Below, one piece after another: positions 36,350-44,187 of a stretch of DNA of 64,000 bases. The stretch is taken from NCBI GenBank assembly GCA_964423345.1, contig CAYREV010000004.1, positions 65,194 to 129,193 of the forward strand. The letters run 5' to 3'. This DNA comes from CAYREV01 sp964423345 (GTDB lineage Bacteria > Bacteroidota > Rhodothermia > Balneolales > Balneolaceae). Within the stretch, counting starts at the first letter, position 1, and each line of letters opens with the position of its first letter. The notes under the pieces are model-generated. The model searched no databases. It was not told the DNA's origin and worked only from the letters and a program-made list of their open reading frames with translations. A program made the position numbers and the translations under genes.

Positions 36350-37543
36350 ATGAATGCTTCCATACAACGGCTGGTACAGGTGGCCGGCAAGGAGACCAAA
36401 CGTATTATCGGCTTGATGTCGGGTACCTCCCTTGACGGGCTGGATATAGCATTGTGCCGTATAAACGGCCATGGATTCCAAACCGATATTGAATTGCAAT
36501 ATTTTAAGACGGTAAGCTATGGGCCCGGCATAAAAGAGCAGCTTCGCAAGATAGTGTCGGTTCCTACGGTGGATATGGAAGAGCTCTGTCTCAGCCATAG
36601 CCGGCTGGGGACCTATCACGGGGAATTGGTGCTCGAGGCATTGCGGGATTGGAAAGTAAAGCCGGAGGATATCGACTGCCTGGCCAGCCACGGGCAGACG
36701 GTGTACCACGCGCCGCGTATTCAGCACGGCAGGGAAGGAATGCCCAACGCCACTCTTCAATTGGGTGATGGCGACCACCTGGCAAGGAAAACGGGGATAC
36801 TGACGGTGAGCGATTTTCGGCAGAAACATACAGCCGCCGGCGGGGAGGGGGCTCCCATGGCAGCCCTGGCCGACCGGTTGTTGTTCAGGCATGAGCAGCA
36901 AGACAGGCTCCTGCTGAATATCGGCGGCATTGCCAATTTTACCATGTTGCCGGCCCTGGATTCAGGCGACGATGCTGTTACGGCCGATACCGGTCCGGGC
37001 AATACCTTGATAAATGCTGCAATGGAAAGCCGTTTCGGGCGGCCTTATGACGAGTCGGGTGAGACAGCCCGCCGAGGGACGGTTGATGTAGAGCTGTATA
37101 AACAGCTGAAATCACATCCCTATTTTGAGAAGGATTTCCCCAGGACGACGGGCCCCGAAGTGTTCAACCTCGGCTGGGTCCGGGAACAGGCCGGAGAGGG
37201 GGTGGATCTTATTCCCCCTGAAGACCTGGTAGCTACGCTTAGCTGGCTGACGGCCGAAACCATAGCGGATGCCATATGGAAAGTATCCGGGGACACCCTG
37301 CCGGAGGTGTATGTAAGCGGGGGAGGCATGTATAACCGGCAGCTGATGGAGTGGATAAGTGAGTTGCTGGAGGGGCATCCGATCCATTCATTTGAGGAAA
37401 TAGGTTTTGATCCCGATGCCAAGGAGGCGGTCTCTTTTGCCATTCTTGCCAATGAGACCCTTTCCGGAGACGGTTTTTTTATTGATCCCAAGCAGAATGC
37501 CGGCCGAAGGGTTGGTTTCGGCAAAATATCCCTGCCTGTCTAG
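36350..37543 (+). CDS. anmK: Anhydro-N-acetylmuramic acid kinase
   Basis: AnmK phosphorylates and opens 1,6-anhydro-MurNAc in cell-wall recycling. The 397 residues have the ATP motif GLMSGTSLDGLDIAL, SHGQTVYHAP, GDGDHLARKTG with the catalytic Asp in VSDFR, LLNIGGIANFT and the C-terminal VSGGGMYN. It complements the amidase at 23920-25233 in peptidoglycan turnover. The gene is convergent with the one at 37554-38459, with 10 bases between stops. Confidence 0.95.
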   Translation: MNASIQRLVQVAGKETKRIIGLMSGTSLDGLDIALCRINGHGFQTDIELQYFKTVSYGPGIKEQLRKIVSVPTVDMEELCLSHSRLGTYHGELVLEALRDWKVKPEDIDCLASHGQTVYHAPRIQHGREGMPNATLQLGDGDHLARKTGILTVSDFRQKHTAAGGEGAPMAALADRLLFRHEQQDRLLLNIGGIANFTMLPALDSGDDAVTADTGPGNTLINAAMESRFGRPYDESGETARRGTVDVELYKQLKSHPYFEKDFPRTTGPEVFNLGWVREQAGEGVDLIPPEDLVATLSWLTAETIADAIWKVSGDTLPEVYVSGGGMYNRQLMEWISELLEGHPIHSFEEIGFDPDAKEAVSFAILANETLSGDGFFIDPKQNAGRRVGFGKISLPV

Positions 37544-37553
37544 CGGCCGGCGA

Positions 37554-38459
37554 CTACTCCATCCCGACAGCTGCTGCCAGGGTTTCGTATTCTTTGATCA
37601 GCCGGGCGCGTATCGGTACTGATTTTTCATAGATCTCACGCTGCTTCTTCAGGTACTTCTGCCGGCCGGCTTTGGTTTCAATTTTTATCGGTTGCAAGCC
37701 CCGTGATCTCAGGTCGTAGGGGCTGGCTTTCATGTCGATGAGCCGGGCTTCCACTGCCAGCTCGAAAGCTTCCCATATAATTTCGCTGGATATCCAGGGG
37801 TACAGCTTGAACGCCCATTTATAGAGATCCATATTGGTATGTAAACATCCCGCCTGCTCATTTTCGGCAAAATCCTTCCGGTCAAGGTCGAACTTATTCA
37901 TCGGCCTTGCCGGTTTCGAGAAAAACCGGTAGGCGTCGTAATGAGTACAGAGCAGGGGACGCGATTCCACAAAATCCGCGATCTCTTCCTTGTCCATTCG
38001 CAATGGGACCCGGTTGTGTCGCACCTTCTCCTTTCGGTACACCATGGCCCATTCGTGCATGCCGAAACAGCCGAAGGAGGGTTCCCTTTGCCGGCTATGG
38101 TCAAGAAGCTGCAATATCCATTCCACCGCACTCTTTCTCTTGTCGGGAAAGAATGCCGTATCCAGCCAGGCACCCTCAGGGTCCACACGCAGCTCACTGA
38201 ATTCCGGATACCTCTCCAGCGGATCGGATTCCAGCAGGGTGCCGACCCCCGGCGTCCACTGCTTGAGATGAGACGGCCTGAAGGCGTAATATTCAAACAG
38301 GAAGTCCATTACAGGGTCTTTCTGCTGATGCCGGCGCCTTCGCAGGTAGCCGTTGATCCTGTCGGATACCCGGCGGGTGTGCTGCTCGGACCGCTCCACC
38401 CACTCTTCGGCAGAAAGCCTTTGGGTAATAATATCTTTTTTAGTACTTACTGTTTGCAT
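37554..38459 (-). CDS. Protein commonly annotated as 3-methyladenine DNA glycosylase
   Basis: A 301-residue soluble protein. The pattern FLFEYYAFRPSHLKQWTPG, GCFGMHEWAMVYR, CTHYDAYRFF and EQAGCLHTNMDLYKWAFKL (given as separate parts) matches a family seen mainly in Actinobacteria and labelled 3-methyladenine DNA glycosylase in databases. I cannot see a helix-hairpin-helix or AlkA/Tag-type catalytic Asp in a recognisable setting, so the label is not supported by the sequence alone. The conserved His, Trp and Tyr residues suggest an enzyme. Function unproven. Confidence 0.65.
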   Translation of the reverse strand: MQTVSTKKDIITQRLSAEEWVERSEQHTRRVSDRINGYLRRRRHQQKDPVMDFLFEYYAFRPSHLKQWTPGVGTLLESDPLERYPEFSELRVDPEGAWLDTAFFPDKRKSAVEWILQLLDHSRQREPSFGCFGMHEWAMVYRKEKVRHNRVPLRMDKEEIADFVESRPLLCTHYDAYRFFSKPARPMNKFDLDRKDFAENEQAGCLHTNMDLYKWAFKLYPWISSEIIWEAFELAVEARLIDMKASPYDLRSRGLQPIKIETKAGRQKYLKKQREIYEKSVPIRARLIKEYETLAAAVGME

Positions 38460-38528
38460 GGCCTTAAAGATACCATTCTTTGAACGGATTGATAAAACGT
38501 AATTTCCGGCCGGTTATATGCGTATTCA

Positions 38529-39428
38529 ATGAAAGAAGCCACCCCATTTATTCGTCAATGCTGGCATTTTATCCTCCATCTTCGATGGCACTACCAGCTT
38601 TTTATACTGTCGGGCGGGTACCTGCTTGGCGGCTATTTGAGCAGCAGCCTGGAATGGTCCTCTTTTCTGCTCCAGTTTTTAAATGTCCATCTACTCCTTT
38701 TTGGAGGAGCCACGGCCTATAATTCCTACTGGGATAAGGACAAGGGGCCGGTGGGTGGGCTGAGAAACCCGCCGCCGATGGAAAAGTGGATGTGGGGTGC
38801 TTCCATTATGCTACAGCTTGTCGGCTTGTGGCTGGCGTGGCCGGCGGGCACGGCCTTCACCCTGCTGTACGGGATCAGCATGCTGCTTTTTTGGTTGTAT
38901 TCCACTCCGCACGCCCGCTGGAAAGGGGATCCCCGGAAAAGCCTGGTTGCTATCGGAATCAGTACGGGGGCCAATTCCCTGCTTATGGGATATTTGGCGG
39001 CCAATCCCACTGTAAACGTTCTGCATGTTGAAGTGTTGATCGCATCGGCCGGTGTGGCCCTGATTATGTTGAGCCTCTATCCCGTTTCCCAGCTTTACCA
39101 GCTCCGTGAAGACAGCGAAAGGGGAGATCGAACGTTTGCCTCCCGTTATGGACTGAAAGGGGCCGCTTTGTTTTTCAGGATCTCTTTTCCGGCGGGCTTA
39201 TTGCCGGTTGCGGCCTCCATGTATGGGGTTCAAGCCGGCCTTGCCCTTATTTTTGCGGGTTTGGGTATGATAGTCTACCTGTGGCTGTCGGTTCGGGTGG
39301 GAAAACTTAAGGGAGTGAATGGGGAGTATGACCTTGTAATGCGCATCAAATATGGGACATCCCTGGTTTTTGTGTGCTTTCTTGCACTCGCCATTCTTTA
39401 CCGCCATACTCACCTTGGAATACTTTAG
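38529..39428 (+). CDS. UbiA-family prenyltransferase
   Basis: A 299-residue integral membrane protein with about eight hydrophobic helices. The two Asp-rich motifs of UbiA enzymes are recognisable: NSYWDKDKG at residues 65-73 (usual NDxxDxxxD) and REDSERGDRTFASRYG near 193-208 (usual DxxGD). In the first motif the D after N is replaced by Ser and the last Asp by Gly, so it is divergent. The acceptor could be a quinone, a heme or another aromatic compound; it cannot be told here. It is followed by a thioredoxin-like gene after about 80 bases. Confidence 0.75.
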   Translation: MKEATPFIRQCWHFILHLRWHYQLFILSGGYLLGGYLSSSLEWSSFLLQFLNVHLLLFGGATAYNSYWDKDKGPVGGLRNPPPMEKWMWGASIMLQLVGLWLAWPAGTAFTLLYGISMLLFWLYSTPHARWKGDPRKSLVAIGISTGANSLLMGYLAANPTVNVLHVEVLIASAGVALIMLSLYPVSQLYQLREDSERGDRTFASRYGLKGAALFFRISFPAGLLPVAASMYGVQAGLALIFAGLGMIVYLWLSVRVGKLKGVNGEYDLVMRIKYGTSLVFVCFLALAILYRHTHLGIL

Positions 39429-39510
39429 AATTATCCCTTGTTATCGTAAGAGAAGATTAAGGACCATCGTCATAATGAATAACCCATTAACGTTAAGGAT
39501 ATAGAATTTC

Positions 39511-40134
39511 ATGGTTTCAGCAATAGCTACTAAACAGCAGATACCCCGCCAAGTAATTGATGAGGGTTTTACCTATGGCCAATACCGGCAGTTGATTGAC
39601 AAGCTGTTGGAAAGAGAAAAGACCACCGGCGATAAGCAGTCGGAGCAAATGGTCGAGTATAGCCGTATGAATGTTCACCGCATGAACAGGCTGGACGATC
39701 AAATAGAGTTAAAGGATTCGCTCGTTGAAAGATTGGAAAAGCTGGATCGCAAATGGGTATGGCTGGTCCTTACGGAAGGGTGGTGCGGCGATGCCGCTCA
39801 AAATGTTCCGGCCATGAACAAGATGGCCGAAGTTACCTCCAATATAGAGCTGAAGTTTATACTGCGGGACGAGCATCCTGAGATTATGGAACATTTCCTA
39901 ACCGATGGCAGCCGGTCTATTCCCAAGCTGATATGCCTGGATGCGGAAACCCTTGAGGTGATTGGGAGCTGGGGACCTCGTCCGCAGCCCATACAGGAGA
40001 AGGCCCTGCAATGGAAAGATGATCCCGGGATCAGCAACAGGGAGTGGGGTGAAAAGCTGCACAAGTGGTATGCCGATAACCAGACCCGCGAAATCCAGGA
40101 AGAATTTGAAGCGTTACTGGAGCAGTGGAGGTAA
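39511..40134 (+). CDS. Thioredoxin family protein
   Basis: A 207-residue cytoplasmic protein. The centre reads WVWLVLTEGWCGDAAQNVPAMNKM, given here as LTEGWCGDAAQN, which is the thioredoxin active-site strand and helix, then SIPKLICLD with the cis-proline. The second cysteine of CxxC is replaced by Ala, so it has one resolving-type Cys only. It is of the family that Bacteroidota genomes list as thioredoxin family proteins of unknown role. A strong terminator follows. Confidence 0.8.
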   Translation: MVSAIATKQQIPRQVIDEGFTYGQYRQLIDKLLEREKTTGDKQSEQMVEYSRMNVHRMNRLDDQIELKDSLVERLEKLDRKWVWLVLTEGWCGDAAQNVPAMNKMAEVTSNIELKFILRDEHPEIMEHFLTDGSRSIPKLICLDAETLEVIGSWGPRPQPIQEKALQWKDDPGISNREWGEKLHKWYADNQTREIQEEFEALLEQWR

Positions 40135-40157
40135 GGGAAACGAACAACTATCCATTA

Positions 40158-40184
40158 AAAACCCCGGTTTGACACCGGGGTTTT
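40158..40184. terminator. Bidirectional hairpin terminator
   Basis: A perfect stem AAAACCCCGGT / ACCGGGGTTTT with a five-base loop lies between the convergent thioredoxin and secreted-protein genes. It has an A-run on one side and a T-run on the other, so it can end transcripts in both directions. Confidence 0.88.
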
Positions 40185-40192
40185 ATTAATAG

Positions 40193-43100
40193 CTATTTGA
40201 TAAGCGTCATCTTTTTGCTGGCGCTGTAGACTTGCCCCCCTTCCCGGGCGCTTTCAGCAACAATCCGGTAAATATATACCCCGCTGGCCAGGTTTGTCAG
40301 GTCCACGGTGGTATTATAGGTTCCGCCGTTAAAAGGCTGCTGCCTGAGGGGTTCCTTGACCTTCCTTCCCAGGATGTCGTAGATGGAGATCGTAACCTCG
40401 GCATCGGCGGGAAGGTCGAAGGGGATCTGTGTAGTGGGGTTGAAGGGGTTGGGGAAATTCTGGCTGATCTTGAAATCTTGAGGCGGCAATACCGTGAGTA
40501 TGGAGCTTACCTTTTCATTGCCGCTGGTTACCGACACCACCACGTCGTTGGTGGGGGCATCCCGGCCTATCACGGCGCGGGGCACAATAGCCGTAATGGC
40601 TGAAGAGGTCAGGCCGGTAATTTCTGCGGTTTTATTGCCGATGGTCACTTGGTTTTCCGATTGGGTGGTGCTGAATTGAAAGTTCTGGGCATTGATGGTT
40701 ATCTCTTGCCCGCTCCTGGCTTCGGAGGGGTTTAGGGTTATGATAGGTACATCCGTATTGCCCTGAAAGCTGCCCTTGAACATGCCGAGCCCGTGGGTAC
40801 CCGCCGCAATGTCGCCGTCCGATATCCTGGAGTCCAGGTGCTCGGTGACCGCAAAGCCGATTTTATTCAGGCCTTCCTGCCCCCAGCTGGTATTGGAACC
40901 GTCAAGCGTTTGCGTGGAGTAGACCCCCGTACTGGTTCCCAGCACATACATGGTTCCCGATTCCGCCGGGATGATGACCGCCGAACGGAGGGAGGGGCCG
41001 GGATTGGTGCTGCCGGTCAGGTTGCCTTCCACCGGGGTCCAGCTGCTGCCCCCGTCGGTGGTGTGGTATAATCCGGTGATGTTGTAATTGGACATCACCA
41101 GCAGTACCTCCTCGGCGTTGGCCGGGTTGATGGCTATATTCTTGATGTAGGCGCCGTCGGGGGTTCCCGCAGGGGATACCTCCGCCTCGCCGTCATTGGC
41201 GCTGTTGGCGCTGTTCAGGCGCTTCAGTACCGGCGGCTGGTCATCGCTGGACCCCCCGTAGTATAGAATATTGGCGGGAGAATTGGAGACGGCGAGAGCC
41301 GTGATATTATACCCCAGGGGCATATCGACATTGCTGAGCTCCTCCCAGCCGGTAGAGGTGCCACTGCCATTCTGATTGGTGATCAGTTCCAGCTGGGTAT
41401 TCCGGAAGATGACGCTTTTGTCGTCACTTTGATCGCCGGGAGTGCCGTTTTCGTCGGTCGAGGGATAGTACATAATGGTCTCGTCGTTCGGGTCGATCAC
41501 ATAAGGATGAATAAACAGCGGGCCGGTTGCCGTTGAAGGGTGAACAAAGCGGAAGGAGCTGCCGACCGGTTCACCGGTGGGGTCTACATTGTACCTTATG
41601 ACCTGGCCGCCCTGCCGCGATACGAAAATGTTGCCGGGGGTAAAAAAGGAATAGCCCCCGTCGCCGAAAGAGATGTCATTGGAAGTACTCTGGCTCTGGT
41701 CGCCGTTAAACCGGAAAAAAGGGCTGCCGTTGTCCTGCATGCCACCGATCAGCCGCTCGTCGTCATCCCCCCCGGGTATGGCAGCCGAGTAATACTGCGA
41801 GGTGGTATACCCCTCGTCGAGGTCCGACCAGCTGACAGGCGCCGCCGTGATGTCGGCAGTGACCGAAAGCCCGCCGTCATGGCCCGATATCATGCGGTTG
41901 GAGTTTCCGGGATCGAATGCGGTGATATGCTGGTCCGGGTGATGGCTGGGATATAAACTGAACGTTCGATCCTTGTTATAGCCTCCGACCCAGTATTCAT
42001 CCTTTTGCGACTCGTCCGACCCGTCATAGCCGCCCGAAGGCAGGCTGGCAAATCCGTTTCGCCCGCGAAAAAGGTTGGTGCCCCCTATAAGGATGAAATT
42101 CTCGTCGTCGGGCTTGACCGCTATATCCAGGTCATAGCCGTTTTGGGTCCAGAAATCTCCCGAGTCGCCGTCGAATTCCGGAATATTGTCCGAACGGTCT
42201 TCAGAGGTACCCGCATTGAGATCGATCTTGTGGAGGCGGACATCTTCCTGGGTTCTGTCGGCCTGGGTGGATACATGGGTCAGCACGTAGAGGATGTCGG
42301 GATTGGAGGGGGCAAAGGCCAGCACGCTTCGGCCGTAATTTGAGGGGAATGTCGAGGGGGTGATTTCGGTCCAGCTGCCCGACGCACCGTCGCTGTTGGA
42401 GATAAAGATACCCGGATTATGGGTGCCTGAACCGGCCTCAAAGGTCCGTGCGGAAATAGCGGCCGCCACGGTACCGTCGGAGGCCACGGCCACGTCTGCA
42501 TAGATCTGGTTGCGCTCCGATCCGATTACGGGGTCGGCCGTGAAATTTTGTCCGTCGGTCGACCGGTAGACGCCGAAGCCGTTGCTGGCAAAAAAGACGC
42601 TGCTGCTGGTGGGGCTGACCACGACCCGTGAAATGAAATCATATTCCGAATCAAATCTTACATCGGTGTCACTGGTCCCGCTTAGCCGGTTCCAGCTTTC
42701 CCCGTTGTCGGTGGATTTGTAGATGCCGGTACCAAAGTAGGGGGCTCCCGTTGCACCGGCCGAGTTGCCGATAAATTCGCCGGAACCATAATACCAGGTA
42801 TCGGGAGCAAGGGGGTCCTGCGCCAGGGAGGTAACGCTCAAGCTTTGGAAATCCGGGGTCTTCAACGTCCACGTCGTGCCCCCGTCGGTAGATTTCCAGA
42901 GTCCCCCGGATACCCCGCCGGCCAAAATAATATTGGAATTGCGCCGGTCGATGCCCAGGGCCCGGGTCCGGCCTCCTACATCTACAGGCCCGGCAAAGTC
43001 CCATATATAATCGGCTGCCTGGAAAGAGGGGTCTTTCGCTTTTTGCTGCCGGTTAATATCCCGGATAGTCGGCAGGTTTTTGGCATAGGAGAGTTCCCGC

Positions 43101-43312
43101 GCCCTGATGTTCCTGGGGATGCGGTCGGTGGCGGGGTCTCTCATGATTTGGAAAAAATAGTCGCCCCTGGCAACCTTCGATTCTGTTTTTTCCAGCTCAG
43201 CCGTCTCGTGGAGCCCTTCCTGCCCCTGGTTTAAGACAAGCAGATAATAGCCTGCAGAAACCAGGATAATTGCGGTGAAACCTAACAGGATCTTGGTAGC
43301 TATATTCTTCAT
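40193..43312 (-). CDS. Secreted BNR/sortilin-like repeat protein with T9SS sorting tail
   Basis: A 1039-residue secreted protein. The N-terminal hydrophobic segment (IATKILLGFTAIILVSAGYY) is a signal peptide. I use the ATG at 43312, because the longer frame begins at a TTG. The main part contains repeated Asp-box motifs of the BNR/sortilin type (STDGGTTWTL, STDNGESWN, TTDGGSSWTP), forming a beta-propeller. An IPT/TIG domain follows near 865-955. The last 80 residues (ISQNFPNPFNPTTQIPF...IYDILGRKV...GVYIYRI) are a type A T9SS C-terminal sorting domain. It is thus exported to the cell surface or outside. The target is unknown. Confidence 0.88.
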   Translation of the reverse strand: MKNIATKILLGFTAIILVSAGYYLLVLNQGQEGLHETAELEKTESKVARGDYFFQIMRDPATDRIPRNIRARELSYAKNLPTIRDINRQQKAKDPSFQAADYIWDFAGPVDVGGRTRALGIDRRNSNIILAGGVSGGLWKSTDGGTTWTLKTPDFQSLSVTSLAQDPLAPDTWYYGSGEFIGNSAGATGAPYFGTGIYKSTDNGESWNRLSGTSDTDVRFDSEYDFISRVVVSPTSSSVFFASNGFGVYRSTDGQNFTADPVIGSERNQIYADVAVASDGTVAAAISARTFEAGSGTHNPGIFISNSDGASGSWTEITPSTFPSNYGRSVLAFAPSNPDILYVLTHVSTQADRTQEDVRLHKIDLNAGTSEDRSDNIPEFDGDSGDFWTQNGYDLDIAVKPDDENFILIGGTNLFRGRNGFASLPSGGYDGSDESQKDEYWVGGYNKDRTFSLYPSHHPDQHITAFDPGNSNRMISGHDGGLSVTADITAAPVSWSDLDEGYTTSQYYSAAIPGGDDDERLIGGMQDNGSPFFRFNGDQSQSTSNDISFGDGGYSFFTPGNIFVSRQGGQVIRYNVDPTGEPVGSSFRFVHPSTATGPLFIHPYVIDPNDETIMYYPSTDENGTPGDQSDDKSVIFRNTQLELITNQNGSGTSTGWEELSNVDMPLGYNITALAVSNSPANILYYGGSSDDQPPVLKRLNSANSANDGEAEVSPAGTPDGAYIKNIAINPANAEEVLLVMSNYNITGLYHTTDGGSSWTPVEGNLTGSTNPGPSLRSAVIIPAESGTMYVLGTSTGVYSTQTLDGSNTSWGQEGLNKIGFAVTEHLDSRISDGDIAAGTHGLGMFKGSFQGNTDVPIITLNPSEARSGQEITINAQNFQFSTTQSENQVTIGNKTAEITGLTSSAITAIVPRAVIGRDAPTNDVVVSVTSGNEKVSSILTVLPPQDFKISQNFPNPFNPTTQIPFDLPADAEVTISIYDILGRKVKEPLRQQPFNGGTYNTTVDLTNLASGVYIYRIVAESAREGGQVYSASKKMTLIK

Positions 43313-43324
43313 GTAAACGTGCAA

Positions 43325-43846
43325 TTAAGGGTTGTTGTCAAGACTGACCAGGTGCCATGGGGATGCCGGATCCGGTGTGTCTGGAGATTTATGATAACTT
43401 AAAACGGCTGATACAATTTTGCCAATATGATTCTTTATCTTTATAAAGGCTGTATCCGGGTATCCGACCGTCAGGGTATCGCCTATAGCTACCGCCGGCA
43501 GGGATGATCCATAATTTTTGACGGCGGTAACTTTTAGCTGCATGGAATTGCCGTCCCGGGCCGGCAATTGGATAATACGCCCCTTGAGTTCTACGGTTGC
43601 AGGGGCCGGGGCCGGTGGAGGGGGCTGAAGCACAATTTCACCGCTGTTCGTAGAATCCACCGCGGTGGTGTCGGCTGTGATACCCGCGGATATGGAATCG
43701 GAGATGGGCTCAGCGGCGGTTGATTCAGCAGCCGAATCCAAGGAAGCGGAATCGGCTGTGTTGTTGCCGCCCTGTTTTTCCGAGGAGGCACAACCGGCCG
43801 CTGCCAGCAGCGTGAACGTTAATATTATTGAAATTCGTGATACCAT
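43325..43846 (-). CDS. Small lipoprotein
   Basis: A 173-residue lipoprotein. The signal peptide VSRISIILTFTLLAAAGC ends in a lipobox. A low-complexity linker rich in Ser, Ala, Asp and Thr follows, then a beta-rich domain of about 70 residues (ELKGRIIQLPARDGNSMQLKV...GDTLTVGYPD) that resembles an OB-like or carbonate-binding fold; no family recognised. The frame stays open far upstream because a 21-bp repeat contains no stop, but the signal peptide fixes the ATG at 43846. It lies 12 bases after the start of the secreted protein gene at 40193-43312, with which it shares strand and may form an operon. Confidence 0.7.
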   Translation of the reverse strand: MVSRISIILTFTLLAAAGCASSEKQGGNNTADSASLDSAAESTAAEPISDSISAGITADTTAVDSTNSGEIVLQPPPPAPAPATVELKGRIIQLPARDGNSMQLKVTAVKNYGSSLPAVAIGDTLTVGYPDTAFIKIKNHIGKIVSAVLSYHKSPDTPDPASPWHLVSLDNNP

Positions 43847-43850
43847 TTTC

Positions 43851-44105
43851 TTGGCAGGATTTAATTTTTCCTTGGCAGGATATAATTTTTCCTTGGCAGG
43901 ATATAATTTTTCCTTGGCAGGATATAATTTTTCCCTGACAGCNNNNNNNNNNNNNNNNNNNNNNNNNNNNNNNNNNNNNNNNNNNNNNNNNNNNNNNNNN
44001 NNNNNNNNNNNNNNNNNNNNNNNNNNNNNNNNNNNNNNNNNNTTTCCTTGGCAGGATATAATTTTTCCTTGGCAGGATATAATTTTTCCCTGACAGCATA
44101 TAATT
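43851..44105. repeat. 21-bp tandem repeat array interrupted by an assembly gap
   Basis: Units start TTGGCAGGATATAA and end with a T-run and CC. Before the gap there are four units (43851-43934; the first has TTTAAT for ATATAAT), and after it two (44048-44089). Each side is followed by CTGACAGC, which starts a degenerate unit complete only on the right (44090-44105, CTGACAGCATATAATT). The period of 21 bp equals two turns of B-DNA. The array lies between two divergent genes. Confidence 0.9.
43943..44042. other. Run of 100 Ns (assembly gap)
   Basis: Exactly 100 Ns, the usual placeholder for a gap of unknown size, split the tandem array. The 55 bases on its left (43888-43942) equal the 55 on its right (44043-44097), so the two contig ends may simply overlap. 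Confidence 0.95.
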
Positions 44106-44187
44106 GATGTTATTGGTATATAACCTAACTTTAAAAAAAAAGGTTTGTTCTCGGATAAACGATTAAAGAAAAACAAAAATATGTACT

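Larger units (their letters stand above)
43847..44187. other. Divergent intergenic region holding the repeat array
   Basis: The 341 bases (186 if the gap is an overlap) between the lipoprotein and aminotransferase starts hold the 21-bp array and an AT-rich stretch at 44098-44185. Both promoters must lie here. I see no gene or RNA. Confidence 0.6.

Noticed and set aside
43851..44176. Open frame on the minus strand through the 21-bp repeats, giving a PAKEKLY heptad protein extension
   Set aside because: A 21-bp unit without stops is open in all frames; the signal peptide of the lipoprotein begins at the ATG at 43846, downstream of the array.
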